64,000 nt of DNA from Plantago ovata (GCA_028274465.1 CM051456.1:2543545-2607544), one strand, 5' to 3'; counted from the first letter of the stretch, positions 10,153 through 22,818 are shown. Notes: generated by a model not told the origin, from the sequence alone. Translations and numbers: made by a program.

Positions 10153-12807
10153 TCTATAAATGAGTAATATTTCAAGCCCTCTCCTTAATTCATGTCATAT
10201 TGTTGACACTTGGCAAATTCTTGCATTCTCATTGGCTCATAAATTCATTCTTGCCACATGTCTCAATTCTACATTCTACCATCCTTATCTATTAACCTTC
10301 TCTTTACATATGTCTTCTTCTCAAGTAAACAAACTTATACTTAATTGATAAATAAAAAAAATTGTGGAAGATATAATATTAAACAAATTGTGATATTGAA
10401 TATTAATTGAAATTATTTGGAATTATGAAACACAGATGATAAAACTAAAAACGTATAATTAATATAAAATATATATAATGGTTGAATTACAGAAAAAGAC
10501 AAGAAAATCATTCTTCTATATTACATAAAAACAAAACAAATTGATCACATAAACTGTGGCAAAAATAATTTGAGGTATATTATATTTTGTAAAAAGCTAT
10601 CTATATATTCACTAAAAAAAATATTTTAGAACTTTTCATTTCGCCACGTATTTTATTTTTATTGGTTATTATCACATCTATTTATACGTGTTAGAAAAAT
10701 ATGATTTATTGGTGCTTAGTTAACTCTCATTCAACCATTTTCAATACATTTCGTACTTTCACATTTACCATGTCTATGCACTCAACATATCATTTTATAT
10801 TTTACAATGCTTAGTTATCTTTCTTTATACACCTTTTTTCCTAAAATATTTTATTTTTATAATTCTTTATTAAATTGAGCATTGTAAAAACTCATATTAA
10901 TAATTTGTATATCCATTAAATTAACTTTTCTATTATTATTAGGGTTGAGGTGGTGGGAAATGCAAAATTTTAGAATTTCGAGTTTGGGATCCACGTGATT
11001 TATTTAACATCCCATTTTGAAATTTGAGATGAAATAGATGGGAATTCCGGTCCTATCATTTTTCTTTTTTCATTTTCAAGATAAAAAAAAGTAATACTCT
11101 ACATTTTATGCACGGAGCATAATTTCAATTAATGTTTTTCTAACATTTTGACACATATAAAAATGCAAAATATTTTTCATCTATACATAATCGTAACCGA
11201 AATATTACGAGGTAGTTATAATCAAACAACTAGAATTAAGTATATATGGAAAATTTGTAGTAGTGTGTATGAAATATTATGATGAACATGAATAACTTCG
11301 TATGGAGAAACTATTTATATATGATCTCATATGGGAAACAAAATTAATCCCACATTCCCACTCTATCTATGGTGGACAAGTCTATTCCAAAATACTTTAG
11401 AAAACTAATCATGTTTGACGGGTCTATTGTACAGTATTTTAGAATACTAACTACGTTCGACATGTCTATTCACAATATTTTACAAAATTAATTGCATTTA
11501 ACGGGTCTATTCGACAATACTTGAACTGCATTTGATAAGTATTCCACAATAATTTAGACCACTAACTGCGTTTGACGGGGCTTTTCGACAATTTCTTAAA
11601 ATACTAATTGTATTCGACATGTCTATTCGCAATACTTTAGAACATTAATTAATTGCATTCGGCCGGTTTATTAGGTAAAACTTTAAAATACGAAGTTTAG
11701 AACACTAAATGCGGCCGGCGAGTCTATTTTGCAATACTTTAGAACACTAAATATGTTCGACATGTCTATTCCGTAATACTTTAGATAACTAATTGAGACC
11801 GACGGGTCGATTTGAAAATACTCTAAAACACGAACTTTAGGACACTAAATGCGGTCGACGAGTCTATTCCTCAATACTTTAAAACACCAAATACGTTCGA
11901 CGGGTATATTACATAATACTTTAGAACACTAACTTTGGTCGACGGTCTAACAGTCTATTTTACAGTACCTTAGAACACTAATAGTACCCGACGGGTCTAT
12001 TGCACAATACTTTAGAACACGAAATGCGTTCGACGGGTCTATTCGCAAGATTTTAAAATATTAATTGCGTTTGACGGGTCTATTCATGAATACGTGATCT
12101 GCATTTGACGAGATAACTACGATTGACGGGTCTATTGCGCAATACTTTAAAACACTAATTATATTCGACGGGTCTATTTTTCATATCTTAATGCACTAAT
12201 TGCGTTCAACGGGTCTATTTGAAAATACATTATAACACTAACTGCATTCGACGAGTCAATTTGGCAATACATTAAACAATAACATTCGACTGTTCTATTT
12301 GGCAATACATTAGAACAGTAACTCCGTTCGACGGGTCTATTTTGCATTATGTTAAAACTTACAAATTGCGTTCGACGGGTCTATTTTGCATTATGTTAAA
12401 ACTTACAAATTGCGCTCGACGGGTCTATTATGCAATACTTCATAATACTACTCTGTTTGACAGGTCTATTTCACAATAATTTAGAACACTAATTGCGTTC
12501 GACGGGTCTATTATGCAATACTTCATAATACTAACTCTATTTTACGGGTCTATTCCACAATAATTTAGTACACTAACTGTGTCTATGGTTCTTTTCGGTA
12601 TTAATTTCGAATGTATTAACTATGTTTGATGGATTTATTTTGCAACAATTTAAAATTTTTCATATTCAATATTCAATGGGACCATTTCGTAAAACATTTT
12701 CAACATAAATGAGAGAGAGAGCGCATCATTATTCATTTTAAATGATTATCATTTAATTATTTATAAATTTACTATTTCCCGTCGAATTTCGACGGGTTAT
12801 TTACTAG
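10153..12807 (+). mobile_element. Non-autonomous Helitron-like element (B) with internal repeat array
   Basis: The 3' end is a perfect 9 bp stem CCCGTCGAA/TTCGACGGG with a single-nt loop (12,778-12,796), then CTAG at 12,804-12,807 followed by T, as in Helitrons. The proposed 5' end is TCTATAAATGAG at 10,153, right after the terminus of element A, and resembles plant Helitron starts (TC, then an AAGCCCTCTCC-type region). The base before it is T rather than the usual A, so this end is less certain. No Rep/helicase coding sequence is present. The inner 1.2 kb is a repeat array described separately. The block separates the two paralogous hydrolase genes. Confidence 0.65.
11376..12556. repeat. Array of ~29 diverged ~43 bp repeats with TTCGACGGGTCTATT core
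   Basis: The core CGACGGGTCTATT, or a close variant, recurs at about 11376, 11417, 11458, 11503, 11573, 11616, 11715, 11758, 11855, 11898, 11988, 12031, 12072, 12124, 12165, 12207, 12248, 12329, 12373, 12416, 12460, 12500 and 12543, plus weaker copies. Spacing is usually 40-45 bp, with AATACTTTAGAACACTAA between cores. Two adjacent units near 12,325-12,415 are almost identical. The core resembles the hairpin arm and tail of the enclosing Helitron (TTCGACGGGTTATTT). Confidence 0.85.
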
Positions 12808-13200
12808 TTATTATGATAGGATTAACATCTTGATGTGTTATCCTATTGCGATTCTAAAAAATACTATTGTGATTCTAAAAAAAGGAAAAAGAGTTGATAT
12901 GGGCAGGTGATTGATTGTAATCCACCTAATTTATATGAATGGGCCATTAACGAACAATTTTCAACTACATTTTGAGTTTTTCACCAATATCAATGTATGC
13001 AAGTTATTAGGTGCAAATTACACCAAATTATTATCAACAAACAGACATAAATACATGTAGTATATATTTTCCCTAAAAAGTAAAGAAACAAAAGTATATT
13101 TTGTCAATTTATCAGACTCCATTTATAGTATAACCCAAACAAAAGATAAATAAAAAAAAATGGAGGAGGAATAAATTTCGCCTGTAAAATATAACAAGAA

Positions 13201-15026
13201 ATGCCACCTTCTTGTCTAAGCATCGTCTCCTTCATCGATCGTTTCCTCCAACGCTCCCTCGCCGCCGCCGGACTCACCTCTCAGGCGTTGGAGGTCGACG
13301 GCGGAGACACCACCATTCATTTCTGGGGCCCACCTTCCTCCTCCTCATCCACCACCTCAAAACCTGCCAAACCACCCTTGATCTTCATTCATGGCTTTGG
13401 TCCTCATGGTATATGGCAATGGCGTCAGCAGATTACCTTTTTTGCCAAGAGATACAACGTTTACATACCGGACCTCGTCTTCTTCGGCGGTTCCTTTACG
13501 TTCTCCGGTGAAAGGTCCGAGAATTTTCAGGCCAATTGTGTAGCCAAGCTCCTCGAAAAGCTTGGCCTTAGTAGGTAAGTAATCGAAGGCGGACCCACAT
13601 TTAAAGTTATGGGGTCCGAAAATATATAGAGTTATATCAAAAGTTGGGGTGAAATGCTTCATTATAGAAAATGTTACATACGCCCCAAAATGCCAGCCCC
13701 TGCATATATATGTAGTATATTTGTTGTTTATGGTTTATGATAGGATTAACATCTTGATTTTGGGATATAATTTTCGATTATTTGAAAATAACATAGTGGT
13801 TCTAAAATGAGAACACACAATTTATAAAGGAGTTTTAAATGTTCCATATAGCTAGGTTATTTGGGAGTTTTAAGAGTTTAAACCAAGCACATTGTGTTTG
13901 TGCAGGTATTCGTTGGTTGGAACGAGCTATGGTGGTTTCGTGGCGTATAAAATGGCAGTAATGTGGCCGGACAGAGTGGATAAACTAGTGATAGCGAGTT
14001 CCGCTTTGAACATGAGACGATCTGATAATATGGAGCTGCTTAAGAGAGCAAACGTCGAGGATATTGAGGGGCTCATGCTCCCTGTCAATCCTCGACAACT
14101 CAGGACATTGTTTCGCTTGTGTGTTTATCGACCACCCTACTTGCCTGATTTTGTTGCAAACGATATTATTACTGTGAGTTCTACTCTAGCTTTGTGCCTT
14201 GTTCTTTACTCGTGTTGAATGTTAAGAATGTGGTTCATCTTGAATCGTAGTTTGAGACCACTTAATTTGCTATGTTGTCAAGTAATGTAGTTTAGTCTGA
14301 TTGGTATGCTGAGAAACATCACGAACCAAGAGGTGGTTCAATTTACTGAGAATTGGCATCGCTTATAAGTCTAAATCAATGTATAGCGTAAACTGTAACA
14401 TGTTATGTATCTATGACTTTAGGCTATTGAGTTTGAAAGATTAACAAATGGAATTGCAAATTTTGGTCCAGAGATTGTTCTCAAAGAATAGGAAGGAGAA
14501 GCTAGAACTCTTGAACAAATTGAGCATCGGACAGAGCGAGAATGTAAGCATATCACCCCTTACGCAGGTATGTCGTGGTAATTTAAATCACCACGAAGTT
14601 TATGTACCTTTTCGCCCCTATTCAAGAACAGTCTCAAAATGTTTCGATTTCTGATCGGTAAAATACTCATTTCCAAGAATAGTTATGTATTCTGATATAG
14701 TGTTTGTGTGCAAAAATGGCAGGACATATTAATCGTATGGGGGGAGCATGACCAGGTATTTTTGTTAGAGAAAGCCAAGGATCTCCACAAGTAAGTACAC
14801 GGCGAATACTTGTTCCTTCCCGCATTCGGTTTAACATGCATGATTCGAGCTTTGCTAGACTCAATGTCATACAAGGTGATGAATGCCCGTGATATTGTTT
14901 AATGGCAGATTGCTAGGGCAGAAGGCGAAATTAGAAGTGATAGGCAACGCATCCCATACGCCTCAAGTTGAACGTTCAACCCAATTCAACAACATTGTTG
15001 ATAATTTCTTGCAAGGAGCGTCATGA
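13201..15026 (+). CDS. Alpha/beta-hydrolase fold protein, copy 2 (5 exons, 307 aa)
   Basis: Exons are 13201-13574, 13906-14173, 14472-14567, 14723-14790 and 14909-15026. Splice sites are GT-AG and the frame is continuous over 924 nt. Exons 2 and 4 have the same lengths as in copy 1 (268 and 68 nt), so the two are tandem duplicates. Visible catalytic features are FIHGFGPHG (oxyanion region), GTSYGG (nucleophile Ser), WGEHD (acid) and NASHTPQ (His). Residues about 45-60 contain a Ser-rich insertion (PPSSSSSTTSKPAK) not matched in copy 1. The function is hydrolysis of an unknown ester or lipid. The surrounding sequence gives no pathway clue. The start at 13,201 aligns with copy 1. Confidence 0.88.
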
Positions 15027-15455
15027 TTTTGCCTGCCAAAGTGATCCGTTTTCGAATTAGTGTATGATAGATATCATGCAGAAGTTAGGTGTGGTGTGAA
15101 TAGTTTTGGCTAAATTGAGATACACTAGAGAGGAAGATTGCCATGAACCTACAAAAGGGTCAATTTAAGGGTGTTTGTAATTAATGTTGCCTTATGAGGG
15201 GAAATATGGGTACTGCAGTAAGATGTTTGTAGTCTTCAAGAACTGGTTAAAGAGATGTTGAATTGAGAGAGCATGCAGCACCATATGGTGCTTGATACAT
15301 ACTACATTTGATTCTTTTGGTTAAGAACAGTTGATACACACCTAAAAACCTTTTAAGAACAGTTGAACAAGGTTTGGCCTTTGGGTTTGTGTAATAGACG
15401 GTATGAAACTAAAAAGATCTAGACATTGTTGTAAGTGTAGAAAAGTATCTTGAAC

Positions 15456-15596
15456 TTATCTTGGACATACTCCTCCACAAGCAACTTGTTCAGCCTGCAG
15501 CTCTATACTGACACTTTCAACTTGATTGAGGCCCAATGAATCGAGTAGATCATTCAGTTTCTTGTTCTTCTCTAGCTCACTCAACTTGATATAGTG
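15456..15596 (-). other. Exon-like coding segment of unknown gene (possible terminal exon)
   Basis: Read on the minus strand, an acceptor-like GACAG is followed by 46 codons ([20 protein letters not shown] at the start) and a stop. The segment is charged and coiled-coil-like. More open sequence, rich in Glu, Asp and Lys, lies further upstream on the same strand at about 15,720-15,960. It converges on hydrolase copy 2. I do not recognise the family, and chance is possible. Confidence 0.25.
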
Positions 15597-15599
15597 CTG

Positions 15600-16640
15600 T
15601 CAGGCGGCGTTATATATATTAGGTAAAGCACAAATTGCACAAACAAACTCAATTTACAGAACTGAGACACAAACCTGTACAAGGGGGATATCGAATTAAC
15701 AAAAAAAATCTAATACTTCAATATCATCCCCCGCCAATTCTTCTTCGATTTTTGCCATTTCTAGTAATTTTTTCAAAAACCATATCGTGAGCCGCTTTTT
15801 TAAACTCTCGTGAGAAATTGATTCCTTATCCTCATCATTAAATCCATCATCACTCGGAATATCCTCTCTCGATCAGTCGCTTTTGTACTTCCTCATCTCT
15901 CAATAGACTTTGTATTTCCCAATCCTCCTCCTCCGCAACACTTAGAATCTCAGCCGAAATGATCAGGCACTTCAAGTCGAATCTCAGGCTTCATCGCCGG
16001 CAACTCAGAATGATCGGGGCCAATACGCATAAAGTTTCCATTATTCAACTTGTTTGGGTAAGACAAAACAAGGATAAAAATGTAATTTCACGATTTGATT
16101 AGTCAAAAAGTCAAACTCGTAAATTTAGATCTAATTACAATTACAATCGTATATAACAACAGCGTTTTAGATATAATTGTTATATGGAGAGACCGTACCA
16201 TTATGCAATTTACCAACAACTGGTTATAACCATTAAAAAATTCGGTGGTATATGTGTAATTTGCCGGGCCTAATTATACCAAAATACTAATATTATAATT
16301 TTTTGTAAGCTTAGAGGACAAAATATGGTAGGAGTAAACTTACCAGAAAATTACATAAAAGAACGACTTGAGGGCACCTAATGTTAAAATAGTCACTTTA
16401 AATAACTACTTACAAAAAAGGCCATTATATTTTTGGTGCCCTAAAATCTAATAACCTCTTACAAAAAAGGTCATTCTATTTTTTGGTGCCCTAAAAGCTA
16501 ATCAATTTGGATCTCCATTTCTCGCTGGACACCTATGTTCTCACTAAAATGGATTCTGATGGTGTTTTTGATATCCATTAGTGTTAATTAATTACTAGCT
16601 AATTATATTTAACTATTTTTTCTAACTAATTAATATTTAT
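15600..16640. other. Intergenic region, nothing firm
   Basis: AT-rich DNA without a supportable gene. A ~50 bp stretch ending GGTGCCCTAAAA is repeated at about 16,410-16,450 and 16,455-16,500. Confidence 0.4.
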
Positions 16641-16649
16641 ACATAAAAA

Positions 16650-17190
16650 TTAATGAAACTGGCATTTAATTTTTGTTGTTGAAACTAATGAAACTTTCAT
16701 CTCTGTTGTTGAATCTAATGAAACTAACATTTTTTTTTTCGCTTGTGATGCTGAAACAAATGAATTTAGCATTCATGTTGCGGAAACTAGCATTTTTGTG
16801 GCTCAAACTAACACTTATGATGCTTAAACTAACACTTATGATACTTAAACTAATGAAGCTAGCATTTAGTTGTTGAAACTAACATTTGTGTTGTTGAAAC
16901 TAATGATACTAGTATTTGTGTTGCTGAAACTAGCATTTTTGTTGCTGAAACTAGCAATTATGATGCTGAAACTAATGAAAATAACATTTTTATTGTTGAA
17001 ACTAATGAAATTAACATTTTATGATGTTGAAACTAGCATTAATAGTTAGTTTCAACTAGTTTCAGCTAGTTTCGGTCAGTTTATGAAACTAGTTTTTATT
17101 TGAAACCAACTTCTCAAACTAGCTTTTTGTCTGAAACTAGCTTTTATGTGTTGAAACTAATTTGAAACTATGTTTTTTCAGTTAAAATAA
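16650..17190. repeat. Minisatellite-like GAAACTA repeat patch
   Basis: About 540 bp consists of irregular repeats of GTTGCTGAAACTAGCATTTT and GAAACTAATGAAACTAACAT, with units of roughly 25-30 bp. Orientation flips near 17,045, where AGTTTCAACTAGTTTCAGCT appears. The 67-codon Leu/Met-rich frame across it is a by-product of the repeat. Confidence 0.75.
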
Positions 17191-17404
17191 TGATTATATT
17201 CTTGTAATTATAGTTTCAATATTTTTTAAATTTATTTAGTTTAGTATAAATAATTTTTAGAAAGTACAAGAGAAAGTACAAGAGAATGTAGAAGAATCAA
17301 GAGTATTGACAGCACCGAGAGCATAAACACCTAAGACAAGAGAAGCGATGAAGCAAAGGCAAACAACGAATCACAATGAACCAAGATGAAACAACCCACG
17401 GGGT

Positions 17405-17765
17405 AAAGCGACACCACCAGGGGCGAAGTCAGGATTTCCGAACGCCCAAAGTCAATTCATAAAAAAAAATTACTTAATAATAATGATAAACAAATTTTTT
17501 TAAAGGAAATTTTATTGGATATTTTTATCCATATAGTCAAATTTTGTTGTAAAATTAGAGAATTTTATTGAATTTTTATCAATGTAGTCAAATTTTATTT
17601 TATTGTATAATTAGCTTTTATAACAACATTTAACATTAACAAATAATATTGGGTAGGGCACATATTTAATTTATGTTGAAAATGTACAAATAATTTTATT
17701 TTTGTACATTAAAATACATATGATTTTTTAATTTTTTTAGAGCCATGGCCCTACCCCAAAGTCTC
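17405..17765. mobile_element. Possible non-autonomous DNA element
   Basis: It begins GGGGCGAAGTCAGGATTTC and ends near GGCCCTACCCCAAAGTC. The first end resembles a frequent plant element terminus (GGCGGAGCCAGGATTT type). Inverted ends and target duplication are not convincing. Confidence 0.25.
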
Positions 17766-18847
17766 TAGTAATCACGCACTTACACCCTATGTCGGAAAGT
17801 GAACTTAAAATGAGTAACTTTAAGATAGGAACATCCGGAGCTTCATCATACGCCAAGGTCCATCCTTATTAATGCGGGATTACTACGACTTATGTTAACA
17901 TTTAATAATATATATACAGTAGTACTATAAATGAGCAGTGCCGATGTTTACGATACATACATTATTTATCTGTATTAAATTTGAACCCCTTTTGGATTTT
18001 TTCGGCTTCAGATATAAATGTACAAACTTTATGAAATGTACTGTTAAGAGCCTCACCATAAAATACAAGTAAAACTTTGGTATTAATTTGCAACCCAATT
18101 ATCCACCTAAATTAAGAGTTAAAAATAAGAACTTGATTTCGATCAATCCCAAAAGATTAGTCAAGATTTAGAAGGTTTGAACCAGCAATTAGGTAAATAG
18201 TGTATCCTTGCAGGTTCACAACTCTCACACTTAATAGGTAAATAACACAGCTACACGACAAAAACCATGGGAAAATACATCACCTGGAAAATTATCAGGC
18301 AACAAATCATTAAGAAACAGAAAATCGACCCCTTGTTTCAAGTCAGCAACCCATTACAAACTGAACATAACTAATCTCTTCCAACAACACCTGCACGAAA
18401 TGCAATCGCACAACTCACAAATACACCTATAATATAGACGGCTCCCTGGTGAACAGAACCAATATGCCAAGCATAAAGTGATCAACTTACTCCCCCGGCA
18501 TCAACCGCGCATGATCAAAACCTGCTCAACTCCACGAGCAAATATATTATGAGCCTGTACTGCACACTCAAATCATACTTCTCATTTTCTAAAAGTCACA
18601 GCGCTATAACCATCTTCTAAAATTTTAGAAAACCAAAACCACCAGCCCCAGTTGAATCACCAGTCATACAAATTAGACGCCCTTCACTCAACATTGCTAA
18701 GTCATCTGTTTGGAAACGACACCCATGCTGCTAATTTGTAATTTCCCAACCAATTCCATAAATTGATGATTCTTAAAACAGAAATAATTCCTAGCGCCTT
18801 TTACTGTTTCAAAAAATAAATAAATAAATAAAATCATTCCTAGCATG

Positions 18848-19090
18848 TCAATGTGAACCAAAATTTTGAATTATGATATCATTTTTTCCAAGTAACATAG
18901 GACAGTAGTTCAAAAACATTAAATCAACGCTAACATCTCCAAGAAAATAAAATCTAGGTGTAAAAATATTAAGATAGAGAATGGAAGATTTGCAATCACC
19001 TTCCAATATGATATGATTAAATCCTATGTATTGAGCTAATCTAATAGCCTGTTTTTCTGCGGACACCTCAGTTCACATTACGGACATGCT
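18848..19090 (-). pseudogene. LINE-type RNase H domain remnant
   Basis: The minus-strand frame reads SAEKQAIRLAQYIGFNHIIL and then EGDCKSSI. This is the conserved core of the plant RNase H-like domain (RVT_3) found in non-LTR retrotransposons and derived proteins: AEA-A-R-A, then the acidic E-D pair. The C-terminal part decays and stops. No intact reverse transcriptase is nearby, so this is debris. Confidence 0.6.
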
Positions 19091-19099
19091 GCCGCTCAA

Positions 19100-21115
19100 T
19101 TTATTGCGCCTCCTAGCAAGGACATAACCAATAAGATCTTGCGCAACAGTCCCAATACCTCAGCTGAGCTATTTCTTTGTACAACCACATAAAAATTGAT
19201 TTTTATCAAGCCCTCTTGTGGTTTCACCTAAGGTTCTTGAATAACCTTTTGCTCAACGGCTACTAATCCCGCAAGCTTATATACATTCAATCTCACAAAT
19301 TGGGTATATCTATGCACATAAACTAAAGTCTCCACAGGGGAAAAAAATTCCATGTTCATGTAGCATACTATTTATATTGTACATCATACTCCCACAATAA
19401 ACAACAACTAATTCGAATTCCGTTGCATCTAATCTGATTCGCATACCTGTGATCCAATGCCAAATCGATTCAGATGGAAAGTGCTTGCAAGGGCCTTTAT
19501 CACATACTTTGTCTCAAGGGCACTTTCGAGAGCCTTCATTCAACATAATATCTACAATCGAAAGGAATTAAGCAGTATACGTTAAAGCGAGACTCACAAA
19601 TTCTAGATAACTCACCCGAAGAAGGTTTTCTGACAAGCAAATCATTCATCTGTAGCAGAGAATTATAACGCGTTAAAAATGATTTTCACTGAAAAAGTTG
19701 ACCAGAGTATTGGGTGGAGCACTCTTTAAGTCTTCATCTCCCCCCGCTCCTAATAATATGAAACAATGAGGACGAGTAGAATATAAATGATGAAGCATTC
19801 AAATTCTGTCTAATCAAATTTCAATAGGATTGATGATTTGAATATGTTAAGCCCACGCATGCTGGCAAATACTTTACCTTCTCCCCTAATATAGTACTAA
19901 CATCTAGATATATGTAAGTCCCAATAGACTTAAATCTACTTATGATATAAGAATAATGGAACCATTAACTTCAGTATTCTCAATTTCGAAAATCCAGAGC
20001 AAAAATATGGAACAAGTGAATCCATGATAATGCATTGGCATAGCATAGGACCATGAAAGTACCTTACCCGACTCGCATCATAATAGTAGACGCTTAACTA
20101 ACATACAAAAAGATGTTTTCACTTGGACGGATGAAATATTACTATCAACATGCAAAACAATTTGAGATACATCATCAAACAACTTTAGGCACCAAGAAGA
20201 CACCACAACAAAATTGAATACATTATTGAACAAACTAAAAAAGCATAGAACAAACTAAAAAAGCATATTGATAATAAACATGTACAAGTACAATAAATGT
20301 AACAAAATGATTAATTACATGCTACATGTTTAGCAAACAAAGGATGATGCTGAATGAATATCCATGCCTCATACCGCAAGGCCTAGACAAAAGCCTGCTA
20401 GAATATTTCTTCAATCAATTAAATATTAAGCGGTTTAATATTCTTCAATCAATTCAATATTTGTTCCAATAAGTAAGGTTTTTTTTCTTACTGAATATTT
20501 AAGTTTTGGTTTGATTTCTGGATATAGAAAAATTCTTAAATCAGTAAGAAGGCAGCGCCGGTTGATAAACAAAGATGAATGAAAATAGAGATGGGAGTTA
20601 CAGGGAAAATAGCGTGCAAAATACCTGGGAGGGTAACGCAGAGAACACGACAGATAAGGAAGTGGAACTGTCGTTTGAATAGAAACGCCTAGGGAAGACA
20701 TTACAGAAAGAACACAAGAGCTGTATCGGAATAATAAAAGCAGCAAAATAATCGGCATTTAAGAGAACCTGTGCAAATTGTTCTCAAGAGTCCCCTCTAG
20801 TGCAACGAAGAGTTTTATGTGAAACTACCTAATTGTTCTGAAGTCTTATCTAAAAAGTCACGGAGAATTTGAATAAAATTGGACATCAACTACCACCGAA
20901 TTTAAATTTATAATATTTGTTTAATTAATATATACCAGTACTACTTAGCTAGAGAAGAGACTAAGTAATTGGTATTACTCAACTAGTTACATAAGGTTTA
21001 GAATTAAACTAGTGAAAGGACTTGGATGGTCCAATACAACATTATTTTTTATTATTATTATTAATCAATTAATTAATTAATTAATTAATCTACGAGTAAT
21101 TCTCTTAAAAATAGT
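19100..21115. other. Intergenic region without supportable gene
   Basis: ORFs here are short and unrecognised (longest 107 codons at 20,435-20,758, minus strand, with a Leu-rich start that looks accidental). A TTAA/AATT run lies at 21,063-21,090. Confidence 0.4.
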
Positions 21116-21120
21116 ATATA

Positions 21121-21915
21121 TACATGGAGCTGCTTAAGAGAGCAAATTACGTCGAGGGTAGCTCACTAGCTCCCTGTCAATCCTCGACAACTGAGGACAT
21201 TGTTTCGGTTGTGTTTATCGACCACCCTAGCTATCTGCTTGATTTTGTTGCAAATTAAAGAAATTATTATTAATGTGAGTTCTACCTTTTTTTAGTAACG
21301 GCCAAACATTACTAAAAAATTTTTTTAAAAAATCTTACAAAGTGTATAAAAATATACTCTTATCTGCCTGATTTTGTTGCAAATGATATTATTAGTGTGA
21401 GTTTTTTACTCTTGCTTTGCGCCTTGTTCTTTAATAGCTCGTGTTGAATGTTACAAATGTGGTGCATCTAGAATCGTAGTTTGAGACCACTTTGTTATGT
21501 TGTCAAGTAATATGTAGTCTAGTCTGATTGGTATGCTGAGAAACATCGGGTTCAATTTATTGAGAATATGCATTGCTTATAACTCTAATGTATAGCGTAA
21601 AATGTAACATGTTATTTTATGTATAGTATCTATGACTTTAGGCTATTGAGTTTGAAATATTAACAAATGAAAATTCCAATTTTGGTCCAGAGATTGTTCT
21701 CAAAGAATAGGAAGGAGAAGCTAGAACTCTTGAACAAATTAAGCATCGGACAGAGCGAGAATGTTACGCAGGAATGTAAGCATATCACCCTTACATTTGA
21801 TTCTTTGTCTAAGACCAGTTAAACAAGGTTTTGTAAGAAAGTAAAAAGATTCTAGACATTGTTGTACAGTAACTTGTAAGAACAGAAAAGTATCTTGAAC
21901 TAATCTTAGTTTTAA
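21121..21915 (+). pseudogene. Broken partial duplicate of hydrolase copy 2
   Basis: Sequence from ATGGAGCTGCTTAAGAGAGC onward matches 14,029-14,175 (the end of exon 2) with an internal deletion, a TGA and a stop. It continues through intron 2 and exon 3 (21,690-21,770). Exons 4-5 are missing, and it then rejoins the downstream flank (21,800-21,910 matches about 15,305-15,455). A short piece of exon 2 (TGCCTGATTTTGTTGCAAA) is present twice, near 21,235 and 21,366. It cannot encode a hydrolase. Confidence 0.85.
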
Positions 21916-22263
21916 ATCTTCCAAATTTATCAGAAATATGACATCATAGGTGTATGTATCTATTTACGTTCCAGAATTTTAGAGAGTTTAAAAGGGTTGA
22001 AAACGATACTCATCGTATATACCTCATTATACCAATAAGGTACACTTTATTTTATTTTTTTGGAATAGATCCATAAGAACTATAAAGTTAAACGGCCGAT
22101 ATGTGCACGAGTGGGGACGAAATGCACGGGAAAGAACACGTCATTGAGAATTTCCCGATGCACATAAAAAAACACACCAGCATATCATTTTAAAAAGTAG
22201 CTCGAAAGTAACCGTACCGGCCAAAATGGCCAATCCTGACCCCCATTAGTGACGGGGTATTAC

Positions 22264-22623
22264 TGATGCGGTATGATTAGAAGTCGAAGCAATAACATTC
22301 GAGACGGACGAGTTTTAATAGTTTTGGTCTTTTAGTTTTGCAATTTTAATTAGTTGTTAGAATTCTTTTTTAATTAGGTTTATTTTTCTTTTCCAGCAAG
22401 TTAGGTTCTAGTATTTAAATACAGTGTCCAACGTTATTTTCATTCGGTTATGTTTTGATAATTGAATAAAAAGTTGATTTTTTTTCTCACAAATTTGTCA
22501 ATTTTCGGTATTCTTAGGTAGAATCAACGAACTTTGATAAAATTTGTCAATTCTTTAGTATTTTGCGGAATTAATGAAATTTTGATTATCGTTCTTCCTT
22601 GCTTGTCAACGTACGCTGCATAA
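22264..22623 (+). repeat. 5' LTR
   Basis: It starts TGATGCGGTATG and ends GCTGCATAA, where the 3' LTR has GCTGCATCA. It contains TAGTATTTAAATACAGTGTC, a TATA-like palindromic stretch near 22,411 that could serve as the promoter core. Confidence 0.85.
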
Positions 22624-22626
22624 AAG

Positions 22627-22634
22627 TGGTATCA
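22627..22634 (+). other. Primer-binding site (initiator tRNA-Met type)
   Basis: TGGTATCA, 3 nt after the 5' LTR, is the standard complement to the 3' end of plant initiator tRNA-Met used by many LTR retrotransposons. Confidence 0.8.
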
Positions 22635-22818
22635 ACTTCCGGGTGATCGTCACAAAGGAGAGACGACACTTGTGCCCAGATCGATGATGTCGGTTTGTGG
22701 AGGGAGGTAGAACAATTGACACGACCATTGGATGAGTTCGTCAATAGGCAACCTCGTAAGCAGTTCTTGGATGAAGTTTCAGAATCGTCCATAAAGGTAA
22801 CAATTTCCAATTTCATAT

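Noticed and set aside
11376..12556. CRISPR array
   Set aside because: The regular ~43 bp period comes from wholly diverged tandem units with no conserved repeat/unique spacer structure, in a plant nuclear context.
20435..20758. 107-codon minus-strand ORF with a Leu-rich start
   Set aside because: It resembles a signal peptide only superficially. No conserved motif, TATA context or splice partner.
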